From Gammaproteobacteria bacterium (GTDB taxonomy: Bacteria; Pseudomonadota; Gammaproteobacteria; JAGOUN01): a stretch of 36,086 nt of DNA. The DNA lies in contig JAGOUN010000009.1 in assembly GCA_018061255.1 (NCBI GenBank), forward strand, positions 1 to 36,086. The letters run 5' to 3'. This document shows positions 27,925-36,061 of this stretch, piece after piece; positions within the stretch are counted from its first letter, which is position 1, and the number at the start of each line of letters is the position of its first letter. The position numbers were made by a program, and so were the translations under genes. Below the pieces are notes generated by a model. That model saw only the letters and a program-made list of their open reading frames with translations. It ran no database searches and was not told the origin of the DNA.

Positions 27925-29259
27925 TTATTCTTTTGTAAACAGTGCGATTGATTCCATATGGGCTGTATGTGGAAACATATTCATGATGCCGGCGGATTGT
28001 AAGGTGTATCCCAGTTGATTGACGAGGATTCCTGCATCTCGAGAGAGAGTTGCGGGATTGCAAGAAACATAAACAATAGTCTGCGCTCCTAAAGCAGGGA
28101 GTGCGGCTAAAATACCATCTGCTCCTGCGCGTGAAGGATCTAATAAAATTTTATCGTATTGACGTTGATACCAGGGTTCCGCTGTACAATCTTTCGAAAG
28201 ATCAGCCATAAAGAATTCTACGTTATCAATGTTGTTGTGTTTAGCATTTTCTTTGCCGCGTTGTACTGCTGATTCAGCGCCTTCAACGCCAACGACTAGT
28301 TTGGCAGAACGAGCAATGGGCAGCGTAAAGTTTCCAATGCCGCAAAAGAGATCTAAGATAGTTTCATTCGGCTGAGGATTCAGTAATTTTAACGCATGAT
28401 CAAGCATCAATTGATTCATTTCTTCATTGACTTGAGTGAAATCTGCAGGATGAAAAAACATTTCAAGATTATACTGAGGCAAACAATATTTAAGGCGCTC
28501 GTATCCATCATTAGGAAATAGCTTTGTCAATTTTTCCGGCGAATTGGGATGAGAATAAATGTCAATGGTATGTTTTTGGCTAAAACTTTCTAAATGCTTG
28601 AGATCTTCGCTGGTGAGAGGGGTCATATGTCGTAGAATAATTGCCGTATGATTTCCTCCCACGGCGACTTCAATTTGAGGAACATGTGCATATCCACTGA
28701 GGCTGTGAACGAGAGCGCTTAACTCTGAAATTTTCGTGCCTATGCTAGGATGCAATACAACGCACTCATCCATATCCGCTAAAAAACGACCATTGCGCTC
28801 CCTAAATCCGACTAAGACGCGCTGATTTTTTTTTTCGACGAACCTTACGCCAAGGCGTGCTTTATTACGGTATTGCAACGACTTTCCACTAAGCGCTGGT
28901 AAAACAGATTTAGGGGTAACATTGCCAAAATGGGCTAATTGCTCCAGCAATACTTTCTGCTTATGAGCTAATTGCAGCTCAATATTCATGTGTTGAAGTT
29001 GGCAACCACCACAAATGGAATAGTGAGGGCAGGAAGGTGCGGTGCGATGTTCTGATGCATCTAAAATACGCGTCGCAATGCCTTCATCATAAGAGCGAGT
29101 GCAATGAGTGTAAGTAAAGTCTACTTGTTCACCAGGCAGTGCGTTATGAATAAATATTGTTTTACCTTCTATTTGCGCAATTCCTCGGCCTTCATGGCTA
29201 AGAGAATTTATTACGGCAGATCGCGTTTCGGTAGGTAGCTGTTTTCGACGTCTTCTCAT
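27925..29259 (-). CDS. rlmD: 23S rRNA (uracil-1939-C5)-methyltransferase RlmD
   Basis: From the ATG at 29259 the protein has 444 residues; a GTG at 29280 would add seven, and neither has a clear Shine-Dalgarno. An N-terminal TRAM domain (about 10-70) is followed by a 4Fe-4S cluster pattern with Cys77, Cys83 and Cys86 (CPHYSICGGCQLQH) and a later Cys in DMDECVVLHP. The methyltransferase domain has the SAM-binding ILDLFCGIGNFTLPIA and the catalytic Cys in VYVSCNPATLSRD. It makes m5U1939 in 23S rRNA. It lies downstream of yciO on the same strand, with an 88-base gap. Confidence 0.94.
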   Translation of the reverse strand: MRRRRKQLPTETRSAVINSLSHEGRGIAQIEGKTIFIHNALPGEQVDFTYTHCTRSYDEGIATRILDASEHRTAPSCPHYSICGGCQLQHMNIELQLAHKQKVLLEQLAHFGNVTPKSVLPALSGKSLQYRNKARLGVRFVEKKNQRVLVGFRERNGRFLADMDECVVLHPSIGTKISELSALVHSLSGYAHVPQIEVAVGGNHTAIILRHMTPLTSEDLKHLESFSQKHTIDIYSHPNSPEKLTKLFPNDGYERLKYCLPQYNLEMFFHPADFTQVNEEMNQLMLDHALKLLNPQPNETILDLFCGIGNFTLPIARSAKLVVGVEGAESAVQRGKENAKHNNIDNVEFFMADLSKDCTAEPWYQRQYDKILLDPSRAGADGILAALPALGAQTIVYVSCNPATLSRDAGILVNQLGYTLQSAGIMNMFPHTAHMESIALFTKE

Positions 29260-29347
29260 TTTTATTATTATTTTAAGCACGGAGGGGCGTGAGTTTACCC
29301 TCTCATTTTATGTCTGGCAAGCAAGAGTATTTCAGCTTGTGCTACAT

Positions 29348-29965
29348 TTACTCAACAAAGAGATTTGTATTGCCAGAGCCCTCTCTTAAAATATGTGGAG
29401 ATTGTTTAGAAAGATCGATAATGCTAGTAGGGGTGCGGCTGCAATTGCCTCCATCAATAATCATATCCACAAGAGACGGCATGCGTTCTAAAATTATTTC
29501 ACTTTCCCAGAGTGGCTCGGTTTCTTTTGCGAGAATAAGTGTTGTGCTTAAAATAGGCTCATCTAATGCGTCTAAGAGGGCTAATACAATAGAGTTTTGG
29601 GGAATGCGAACGCCAATTTCTTTCCGTTTAGGATGTAATAAACGTTTAGGAAGCTCACTAGAAGCTTTTAAAACAAACGTGTACGGCCCAGGAGTATGTT
29701 TTTTGATTAATCGAAAAGCCCAATTCTCAATGAGAGCATAGCGAGAAATTTGAGAAATATCACGACAAATAAGCGTAAAAAAATGGGATTGATCAGCATC
29801 TCGAATTTTGCGTAATCGCTCCATCGCGGCCACATCGCCGATACGACAACCTAGCGCATAAGCGGAATCTGTTGGGTAAGCAATGACACTGCCTTTTTTA
29901 AGTGCTAGAGCTGCTTGCTGAATCAAGCGTGGCTGAGGATTCTCAGGGTGAATAGTGAGCTGCAT
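29348..29965 (-). CDS. yciO: YciO, Sua5/YrdC-family RNA-binding protein
   Basis: The 205-residue protein aligns end to end with E. coli YciO (206). It opens with IHPENPQPRLIQQAA and has the nucleotide-binding KKGSVIAYPTDSAYALGCRIGD and later KRKEIGVRIP, and it ends with PTSIIDLS and ILREGSGN. The family fold is that of L-threonylcarbamoyladenylate synthase, the first enzyme of t6A tRNA modification. YciO is the paralogue branch whose cellular role is less certain. A promoter with 17-base spacing lies 31 bases upstream, and rlmD follows. Confidence 0.9.
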   Translation of the reverse strand: MQLTIHPENPQPRLIQQAALALKKGSVIAYPTDSAYALGCRIGDVAAMERLRKIRDADQSHFFTLICRDISQISRYALIENWAFRLIKKHTPGPYTFVLKASSELPKRLLHPKRKEIGVRIPQNSIVLALLDALDEPILSTTLILAKETEPLWESEIILERMPSLVDMIIDGGNCSRTPTSIIDLSKQSPHILREGSGNTNLFVE

Positions 29966-29995
29966 GTTACTTCGAATGATTGAAATTAGAAGCCT

Positions 29996-30024
29996 ATCAT
30001 AGGATAATGTTATTGCTTCGACAA
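29996..30024 (-). promoter_or_regulatory. Candidate sigma-70 promoter of yciO
   Basis: On the minus strand TTGTCG (30024-30019) and TATGAT (30001-29996, 5 of 6 consensus) are separated by 17 bases. The yciO ATG at 29965 follows at a usual distance. Confidence 0.5.
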
Positions 30025-30045
30025 TCTTATCCTTATTTTTTCAAT

Positions 30046-30177
30046 AGAGCTCTTTCCAAACGTCCCGCAAGGGACGTCATTGCGAGCGCAGCGCGGCAAT
30101 CCATCCGAAAAAACAGAGATAAGATGGATTGCTTTGAGTACTCGCAATGACGACGACTAAGCTTTGCAAAGAGATCT
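30046..30177. mobile_element. MITE-like nested inverted-repeat element
   Basis: The ends AGAGCTCTTTCCAAA (30046-30060) and TTTGCAAAGAGATCT (30163-30177) are inverted repeats matching at 13 of 15 positions. Inside, GTCATTGCGAG (30076-30086) pairs with CTCGCAATGAC (30141-30151) and GCAATCCATC (30096-30105) with GATGGATTGC (30123-30132). A 7-bp hairpin with a GCAA loop is at 30060-30077. The inner GTCATTGCGAG/GGCAATCC sequence is a type of dispersed palindrome common in intracellular proteobacteria. There is no coding capacity, so any movement would depend on a transposase elsewhere. Confidence 0.75.
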
Positions 30178-30219
30178 AATACAGTTTTCAATGTCCAATA
30201 CATTTTTGGGATAAAATTC

Positions 30220-30384
30220 GTGTTTAATCAATCACATCGAGGTAACTCACTCATTGAAGTCGTTGTTGCTTTATTAATTTTCAGCATTTCAATCGCCGTG
30301 ATTTCGCGGCAAGTAGACCTTGATATAGAAGGAATAAGCAACATGGCAAGGCATATTGCTGAGGTCTATCGTCATGGAATATAG
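30220..30384 (+). CDS. Very short PilV-like type IV prepilin (54 aa)
   Basis: A GTG start with GGGA eight bases upstream opens a 54-residue ORF. Its N-terminus RGNSLIEVVVALLIFSISI is a class III prepilin signal: Gly before the cleavage site, Glu at +5 and a hydrophobic helix. The position directly before pilW matches pilV. Normal PilV proteins are about three times longer, and here only about 25 residues follow the helix, which points to an internal deletion or a minimal form. The 3' end overlaps the pilW start by 11 bases, so expression is likely coupled. The prepilin motif is clear; function as a minor pilin is uncertain. Confidence 0.65.
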   Translation: MFNQSHRGNSLIEVVVALLIFSISIAVISRQVDLDIEGISNMARHIAEVYRHGI

Positions 30385-31138
30385 GCATATCAAGGGTGTT
30401 GGATTATTAGAAATAATGATAGCAATGCTATTAAGTGTCATTGTTTTAGCTGAGATTTTTAGATATTCCTATTTTTTAGAAAATAGTGTGAGCTTATCTT
30501 CTGCAAAAGTAGAGTCCATAGAAAAAAATAATGTGTTATTTGCTTGGCTTGTTAGAGATATTGAGATGGCAGGTTATGCAGGATGTCTGAATGCGCATTC
30601 AAGAAAAAATATTGTCGATGATGAGGGGTATTTGTTGAATGAGTGGCTAACGGTTAGCGGTGGAGAATTAGTGAGTCAATATATGTCAGCTCATCAAGTT
30701 TCAGTGATTGATAAAACAAGTAATAATGAAGTGCTGATTAAAAATAGTGATGGACTAAAGCCTGATGACGTTGTTTTTCTTGAAAACTGCTGGGGGGCAG
30801 AGCTTGCTAAAATTAAAAAGATTAGTAGTGTTAATTATGGCGCTCAAAAGAAAATTCAATTTTATTATCCAATAAAGACTGCCGAAACAAAAAATATTTA
30901 TTTGGCCAAGTTGGTCTTGCATAAGTTTTACGTTAAAAAAACGTCAAGAAAAAATGCGCAAGGCGATTATATTTCTTCATTGTATGTGACTAATGAAAAG
31001 AATGATAGTGATGAGATTTTAGAAAATATTCAGTCGATGAATATTACACAATCGTACAAGGATTTTGTTATTTCAATGGCAGAGAGTGAAAACAGTTCAC
31101 CAATAGTCTTAACAGCAAAGGGGTATAATGCGAACTAA
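30374..31138 (+). CDS. pilW: PilW-like type IV pilus minor pilin
   Basis: The ATG at 30374 is preceded by GAGG nine bases upstream, giving 254 residues; a TTG 18 bases earlier is less likely. The N-terminus MEYRHIKGVGLLEIMIAMLLS has the prepilin peptidase site after Gly, Glu at +5 and the hydrophobic spine. LFAWLVRDIEMAGYAGC follows, the characteristic PilW segment (RxDIrmAGyxGC). PilW is a minor pilin needed to prime pilus assembly. The ORF overlaps the short PilV-like ORF upstream and the PilX-like ORF downstream, each by 11 bases. No pilY1 or pilE follows, so the usual cluster is incomplete here. Confidence 0.85.
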   Translation: MEYRHIKGVGLLEIMIAMLLSVIVLAEIFRYSYFLENSVSLSSAKVESIEKNNVLFAWLVRDIEMAGYAGCLNAHSRKNIVDDEGYLLNEWLTVSGGELVSQYMSAHQVSVIDKTSNNEVLIKNSDGLKPDDVVFLENCWGAELAKIKKISSVNYGAQKKIQFYYPIKTAETKNIYLAKLVLHKFYVKKTSRKNAQGDYISSLYVTNEKNDSDEILENIQSMNITQSYKDFVISMAESENSSPIVLTAKGYNAN

Positions 31139-31568
31139 AGGCAGTGTGTTGATTATATTGTTAATCATGCTGATTTTTGCTTCTGTGGCATTATTGCAGT
31201 TGAGCGAAGATAATTATTTTACTCATCTCATTGCGGCGCATTTGGATGATTTATCACAGGCTCGTCATGAATTATCGGAGGCATTTAAAAAAACTTCGGC
31301 TATGTCAGCAAAAAACCAAGCATGTTATAGTAATGCAGATAGCAAAAATGAGTTAGAAGATTTCTGGGATAACGATCATTCATTATGCCAAATTAAAATC
31401 TCAAGCCAGAGCGTTGACTATGCTTTTCGAGTTTTTCAGCAAAATGAGCAGGAGACAAGCTATCTACAGGTTACTTTGCGAGTTAAAAACAATAACTCCT
31501 CCGTCTGGCTGCGGGTGGTGATGGAGCAAAAGTCGAGTGTTATCACCTCTTGGCTGTACTTTGACTGA
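31128..31568 (+). CDS. PilX-like type IV pilus minor pilin
   Basis: The 146-residue protein starts MRTKGSVLIILLIMLIFASVALLQLS, a short positive leader, Gly and a long hydrophobic helix without Glu at +5, as is usual for PilX/GspK-like pilins. A polar, Cys-containing globular part follows (Cys in NQACYS and HSLCQIK, possibly a disulfide). Position and the 11-base overlap with pilW support PilX. A GGGG lies four bases before the ATG. The next gene, htpG, is unrelated and has its own promoter, so the pilin operon ends here. Confidence 0.7.
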   Translation: MRTKGSVLIILLIMLIFASVALLQLSEDNYFTHLIAAHLDDLSQARHELSEAFKKTSAMSAKNQACYSNADSKNELEDFWDNDHSLCQIKISSQSVDYAFRVFQQNEQETSYLQVTLRVKNNNSSVWLRVVMEQKSSVITSWLYFD

Positions 31569-31620
31569 CACATTTGATCAATAATTAATCTTTGCTGGTG
31601 TGAATACGCCACTTTTAGCT

Positions 31621-31648
31621 CTTGAAATTTTAAAATCTATCCTCACTT
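31621..31648 (+). promoter_or_regulatory. Sigma-32 (heat-shock) type promoter of htpG
   Basis: CTTGAAA (31621-31627), a 13-base spacer and CCTCACTT (31641-31648) closely follow the RpoH consensus (CTTGAAA, 13-15 bases, CCCCATnT). The htpG ATG is at 31685. An overlapping TATAAT at 31648-31653 could also give a sigma-70 start, though no good -35 fits it. Confidence 0.75.
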
Positions 31649-31684
31649 ATAATAACAATAACAACTAGCAAGAGGTGTTCCTAA

Positions 31685-33595
31685 ATGACGTTCGCTGCTC
31701 AATCTGAAACTCGAGGCTTCCAAACAGAAGTCAAACAATTACTACACTTGATGATCAATTCTCTCTATAGCAATAAAGAGATTTTTTTACGCGAGCTAAT
31801 TTCCAATGCTTCTGATGCTATCGATAAGCTCCGTTATACAGCACTGTCTGATAGCGCGCTCTATGAAAATGATACTACATTAGCTATTTATGTCACGTTT
31901 GATGCGACTGCTAAAACCATCACTATTCGTGATAATGGTATAGGCATGACACGAGATGAGGTGATCACTAATCTTGGAACGATTGCACATTCAGGTACCA
32001 AAGAATTCTTGTCGAAGTTATCGGGTGACAAATCCAAGGATAATCAATTAATTGGTCAATTTGGCGTGGGTTTTTACTCTGCATTTATTGTGGCTGATCG
32101 CGTAGAAGTATTGACTCGTAAAGCCGGTATGACCGAAGAAAATGGCGTGCATTGGACATCGGAAGCAAGCTCAGAATATACGATTGAAAACATCAAGCAC
32201 GCGCAACGTGGTACAACCATTGTGCTACATCTTAAAGAAGATGCTAGCGAGTTTTTAGATAAATATAGATTGAAAACGATTATTACTAAATATTCTGATC
32301 ATATTGCTTTGCCTATCATGATGGAAAAAGACGTTGAAGAAAATAAGGATAAAGACAAGAAAGAAGACAAAGCTGCAGTGCCTGAGTTTGAAGTAGTGAA
32401 CCAAGCAAAAGCATTATGGACGATTGAGAAGAGCAAGATTAAAGACGAAGATTATAAAGAATTATATAAGCATATTTCCCATGATTTTAACGAGCCACTC
32501 GCTTGGGTGCATAACAAAGTCGAAGGAAGCATGGAGTACATTAGCTTATTGTATCTTCCAGCGCGGGCGCCGTTTGATCTTTGGAATCGTGATGGTCAGC
32601 GTGGTTTAAAGTTGTATGTGCAGCGTGTATTTGTGATGGACGATGCTGAGCAATTTTTGCCAATGTATTTGCGATTTATCAAAGGTGTCATTGATACTAA
32701 AGACTTGCCGTTGAATATTTCGCGTGAAATTTTACAAAATGACCGCGTGACAGATAAGTTGCGTGGCGCTTTAGTCAAGCGCGTGCTTTCTTTATTAGAA
32801 GAATTGGCAGAAAAAGAACCCGAAAAGTATCAAAAATTCTGGGAGGCATTTGGCTCAGTATTAAAAGAAGGTCCTGGTGAAGATTTTGCAAACAAAGACC
32901 GTATTGCGAAGCTACTGCGTTTTGCTAGTACGCATACTGACACCAGTGCACAAACAACGACTTTGACCGAGTATATTTCTCGTATGAAGCCTGGTCAGGA
33001 TAAAATTTTCTACGTGAGTGCGGAATCTTTTGAGGCGGCAAAAAACAGTCCGCATCTTGAAGTTTTCCGTCAAAAGGGTATAGAGGTGCTATTGCTTTCT
33101 GATCGCGTGGACGAATGGTGGTTAGGGCATCTTACTGAGTTCGAAAGCAAGAAATTCCAATCTGTGGCCAAAGGGGATCTAGATTTAGGTAGTCTTGATG
33201 ATGAAGAGACCAAAGAAGAAATTAAGAAAGAAACCGATGAATTTGAATCTGTCTTAAAACAAATGAAAGAAGTGCTAGGCGATAAAGTGAAAGAAGTGCG
33301 CATTAGTCATCGTTTAACTTCTTCTCCAAGTTGCGTGGTTGCAGATGATAATGATATGGGCATTCATATGCAGCGGATTATGCAAGCGGCGGGCCAAGAT
33401 TTCGGAATGAGTAAACCGATTTTTGAAATTAATCCAAAGCATGTATTGATTAGTAATATTAAGACAGAAGCGGATGATGACCGTTTTGCTGAGTGGACAA
33501 AATTATTGTTTGAGCAAGCGGTGCTTGCGGAAGGTGGTCATCTGGATAACCCAGCGGAGTTTGTTCAGCGTATGAATAAATTGTTGATGGGGTAA
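31685..33595 (+). CDS. htpG: Chaperone HtpG (Hsp90)
   Basis: HtpG is the bacterial Hsp90, an ATP-dependent homodimeric chaperone that remodels client proteins with DnaK. At 636 residues it is close to E. coli HtpG (624). The N-terminal GHKL ATPase has [32 protein letters not shown] and [11 protein letters not shown]. The middle domain carries the catalytic Arg segment ([11 protein letters not shown]), and the C-terminal dimerisation domain is complete. A short charged linker, [11 protein letters not shown], lies near residue 220. The upstream heat-shock promoter fits its known regulation. A small PepSY gene follows 32 bases later and may be co-transcribed. Confidence 0.97.
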   Translation: MTFAAQSETRGFQTEVKQLLHLMINSLYSNKEIFLRELISNASDAIDKLRYTALSDSALYENDTTLAIYVTFDATAKTITIRDNGIGMTRDEVITNLGTIAHSGTKEFLSKLSGDKSKDNQLIGQFGVGFYSAFIVADRVEVLTRKAGMTEENGVHWTSEASSEYTIENIKHAQRGTTIVLHLKEDASEFLDKYRLKTIITKYSDHIALPIMMEKDVEENKDKDKKEDKAAVPEFEVVNQAKALWTIEKSKIKDEDYKELYKHISHDFNEPLAWVHNKVEGSMEYISLLYLPARAPFDLWNRDGQRGLKLYVQRVFVMDDAEQFLPMYLRFIKGVIDTKDLPLNISREILQNDRVTDKLRGALVKRVLSLLEELAEKEPEKYQKFWEAFGSVLKEGPGEDFANKDRIAKLLRFASTHTDTSAQTTTLTEYISRMKPGQDKIFYVSAESFEAAKNSPHLEVFRQKGIEVLLLSDRVDEWWLGHLTEFESKKFQSVAKGDLDLGSLDDEETKEEIKKETDEFESVLKQMKEVLGDKVKEVRISHRLTSSPSCVVADDNDMGIHMQRIMQAAGQDFGMSKPIFEINPKHVLISNIKTEADDDRFAEWTKLLFEQAVLAEGGHLDNPAEFVQRMNKLLMG

Positions 33596-33627
33596 CAAAA
33601 ATTGCTATTTAACTAAGGAAAAACACG

Positions 33628-34104
33628 ATGAAAAAAACATTTTTTATTGGTGCTCTTGCATTATCTTTGGCGGGCGCTATTGGTTCTATGGCAGTCGCTT
33701 CTACCACTATTTCAGCGCCTGCAACAACAGTGACTGAAACTTCAGCCCCATCGTTATCATCAGTATTGAAAACATTAAAGGATCAATCTTTTACCGTATT
33801 GAAGATTGAACGTGAAGATGATGGATTTGAGGCGAAAGTGATTAGCCCTGAAGGATTCATGAGAGAAATAGAGTTTGATCATGCGGGCAAAGTGCTTCCT
33901 GGTAAGCATCCGGAACCAAAAATTTCTATGGCTGCGGCGATTGAAATTTTGCAAAAAGCAGGTTACACCTCTGTATCTTCCATTAAAGTTACGCATCATG
34001 GACTCTATGAGATTGAAGCATTGAACCCTGCAGACAATAAAGAAGTAGAGATTGCAGTGAATGCCATCACTGGAGAAATTAAAGCTGATCACGATTGGTT
34101 TTAA
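33628..34104 (+). CDS. Secreted PepSY-domain protein
   Basis: The 158-residue protein has a clear signal peptide (KKTFFIGALALSLAGAIGSMAVA) and a low-complexity Thr/Ser/Ala linker. Two PepSY-like units follow: LKTLKDQSFTVLKIEREDDGFEAKVISPEG with its continuation, and AAAIEILQKAGYTSVSSIKVTHHGLYEIEA ending in VNAITGEIKADHDW. PepSY domains are small periplasmic modules often linked to protease inhibition or redox/metal functions; a precise role cannot be given. AAGGAAAA precedes the ATG. It lies 32 bases after htpG with no visible terminator, and a hairpin-forming MITE-like element follows its stop. Confidence 0.85.
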   Translation: MKKTFFIGALALSLAGAIGSMAVASTTISAPATTVTETSAPSLSSVLKTLKDQSFTVLKIEREDDGFEAKVISPEGFMREIEFDHAGKVLPGKHPEPKISMAAAIEILQKAGYTSVSSIKVTHHGLYEIEALNPADNKEVEIAVNAITGEIKADHDWF

Positions 34105-34114
34105 TTAATATTTA

Positions 34115-34180
34115 GGGTCTGTCAGAAAATAACGTGAACTTTTGCGCGACGTAAAGGAAAGGTTATTTTTTGACAGAGCC
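34115..34180. mobile_element. 66-bp MITE-like element with terminal inverted repeats and TTA flanks
   Basis: The ends 34115-34133 and 34162-34180 are inverted repeats of 19 bases with two or three mismatches, starting GG(G/C)TCTGTCA. They are flanked by TTA on both sides (34112-34114 and 34181-34183), which looks like a 3-bp target duplication. This resembles minimal non-autonomous derivatives of IS5-group elements that target TNA. The folded RNA could also terminate the htpG-PepSY transcript. Confidence 0.65.
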
Positions 34181-34315
34181 TTAGGGTGGGTGCAAAGCCT
34201 GCCCTTTAAATTATCCGTTCTAAAAGCTCGCCAAAAGGGTGAGTCAATCAACCCTGAAAACACAGACTATTTAGTCGGTAATAAACCCCTGGCTGCCGAT
34301 ACACTGGAGTTACAC

Positions 34316-34344
34316 TTGAGCTTTTTTTGTATATAAATTATACT
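34316..34344 (+). promoter_or_regulatory. Sigma-70 promoter of the right-edge repeat protein
   Basis: TTGAGC (34316-34321) and TATACT (34339-34344, 5 of 6) are separated by exactly 17 bases in a very AT-rich stretch. The ATG at 34373 has AGGG five bases upstream. Confidence 0.65.
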
Positions 34345-34372
34345 AAATTTTATTTTCTTTTGTAGGGTTCTT

Positions 34373-36061
34373 ATGTTGGATAGTAAAGTTTTAACCGGGT
34401 ACCGCACTGAGATTTTGGAATATCTAAATTCTCTAGCAAGCCCAATTAACATTGGGTTATCGGCTGCACTTATTTTATCGGCAACGCCGCGATCTAATAT
34501 TATTAGCATTGAGGATAACGCGTTAAAATTAGCGCTTGCCATAGATGCAAGAAATAAACTGCCCGACGCCCTCAAACGCATAACACAAGAATTGCCATTA
34601 TTTTTGAGTGACAGCGTGGTAACGCACCACCAATGGCATATTCGTGATTTACCGCAAGCGATTCAGCTTATTAAAAAGCATCCTGAGCTTAAGATTGAGC
34701 CTCATGTGATTACCATTTTAGAAGCTATTCACACAGCTTGCCAGTGGACCGATGAAGAGCTAAGACAGCAAGAAAATCAACTCGCCGAAATTCGTCTTAT
34801 GAATTCAGTAGCCACGAGCCGCTATTTTCATGCAGAACAGCATTCCGGGGTAGAGGCTAAACGCAGTACGCTCAACCGTCTCAATGCCTCCATCATAGGC
34901 GCTTGGAATCACAGTATTTTGCAAGTGGATGGCTTGAAGTGTTTTTTATCGGGCATAGAAAATTCTCTTTGCATTGAAGGAGCTACCCGACCTACTTTAG
35001 AAAAAATGGGGTTGACCCTCCATCAGCACAATCATGCTTCTCAGACTTTTATTGATGCTATGGCACGTTATCATCATCAAGCGTGCGCATTTTTAACTGC
35101 ATTAGGTTTTGCGCCGACAATCGATAATATGAAAGCGTCTATCTTAAGCGCTTATAGTGGCGAAGCTTGCCTAGAATATGGGGATTCGCCACGCATGATC
35201 AGTGATGCTAGCGTGGAAAAATATCTCCAAGATTTGTGGGTCTATTCGAGTAGAGAAAATGAAGAGGAGGTGACGAGTGCTTTCATGTTTGCAGGTAACT
35301 ACTCGATCGTCACGCGCGTTTGCTTAGCTCAAACTATTCAACCTTATACTGATCAAGGGCATGTGGATGAATTAATGCTAATGCCAGCTTATTACAATAA
35401 ATTATTGAGATTGACAAGACCTGGCGAAGTGATCGTTATAGCTGAATACATAAAAATTATTACGGCGACAAATGCAATAAACAGCACGATTGATGGCCAC
35501 AATCTTTTTGTATTGACGGTGATTAACGGGTATTCAGACTTAGCGAAACGCTTGTTGGAAATTTGCTCTGATTCTTTGTTGACGCAAAAAAAATTGGCGG
35601 CACCTATTTTAAACGCATTTCTTTCTTCTACCAATAATTTACTGTCACTCTTCAAGATTCTCGAGAAAGAGCCTGATTTTACTAAGTATATTCCTTTTGA
35701 TTTTTGGCTTAAAGAAACACAAGGAGCCTGTGCGTTTTATTGGATGGCTAGCACTTCTGTCGGCGAACCTCTGCTGCAACTATGGCTCAATCACAATCCC
35801 CAAGTTTTCGACTCCATCCCCGCAGAAGCCTGGTCTCTTTCGCGGACACAAGGGGAAAATGTAGGAACTTGTGCGTTTTATTGGATGGCTAGCACTCAGA
35901 CTGGTCGATCACTGCTGAAACAATGGCTTGGTAACAACACTAGCGCTTTCGACTCCATTCCCGCAGAAGCTTGGTCTAGCACGCAGACACAAGGGAAAAA
36001 TGCAGGAGTTTGTGCGTCTTATTGCCTGGCTGAGAGTCGCCAAGCATTAATAAACCAATGA
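34373..36061 (+). CDS. Repeat-containing probable effector, apparently truncated by a nonsense codon
   Basis: The 562-residue protein has no signal peptide or membrane segment. The first 440 residues are mostly helical and match nothing I recognise. The end consists of 47-residue repeats built around CAFYWMAST, a leucine-rich segment with QWL, and FDSIPAEAW. The third repeat reads QALINQ then TGA exactly where the earlier repeats have TGG (Trp) in LLQLWL and LLKQWL. The frame stays open to the window end with repeat-like residues (LDSN, compare LNHN and LGNN). The gene is therefore probably cut by a Trp-to-stop change or ends in a degenerate repeat, and more repeats may lie beyond. It has its own good promoter. 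Effector status is inferred from the repeat character and genomic setting. Confidence 0.7.
   Translation: MLDSKVLTGYRTEILEYLNSLASPINIGLSAALILSATPRSNIISIEDNALKLALAIDARNKLPDALKRITQELPLFLSDSVVTHHQWHIRDLPQAIQLIKKHPELKIEPHVITILEAIHTACQWTDEELRQQENQLAEIRLMNSVATSRYFHAEQHSGVEAKRSTLNRLNASIIGAWNHSILQVDGLKCFLSGIENSLCIEGATRPTLEKMGLTLHQHNHASQTFIDAMARYHHQACAFLTALGFAPTIDNMKASILSAYSGEACLEYGDSPRMISDASVEKYLQDLWVYSSRENEEEVTSAFMFAGNYSIVTRVCLAQTIQPYTDQGHVDELMLMPAYYNKLLRLTRPGEVIVIAEYIKIITATNAINSTIDGHNLFVLTVINGYSDLAKRLLEICSDSLLTQKKLAAPILNAFLSSTNNLLSLFKILEKEPDFTKYIPFDFWLKETQGACAFYWMASTSVGEPLLQLWLNHNPQVFDSIPAEAWSLSRTQGENVGTCAFYWMASTQTGRSLLKQWLGNNTSAFDSIPAEAWSSTQTQGKNAGVCASYCLAESRQALINQ

Noticed and set aside
27906-27926. 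GCAGC-TAG-GCTGC hairpin followed by a run of six T on the plus strand, looking like a terminator
   Set aside because: All genes here run on the minus strand and no plus-strand transcript is expected. In the minus direction the T-run precedes the hairpin, so it cannot end rlmD.
34142-34336. Small 64-residue plus-strand ORF
   Set aside because: It starts inside the MITE-like element, has no Shine-Dalgarno and no protein-like pattern, and it ends in the promoter region of the next gene.
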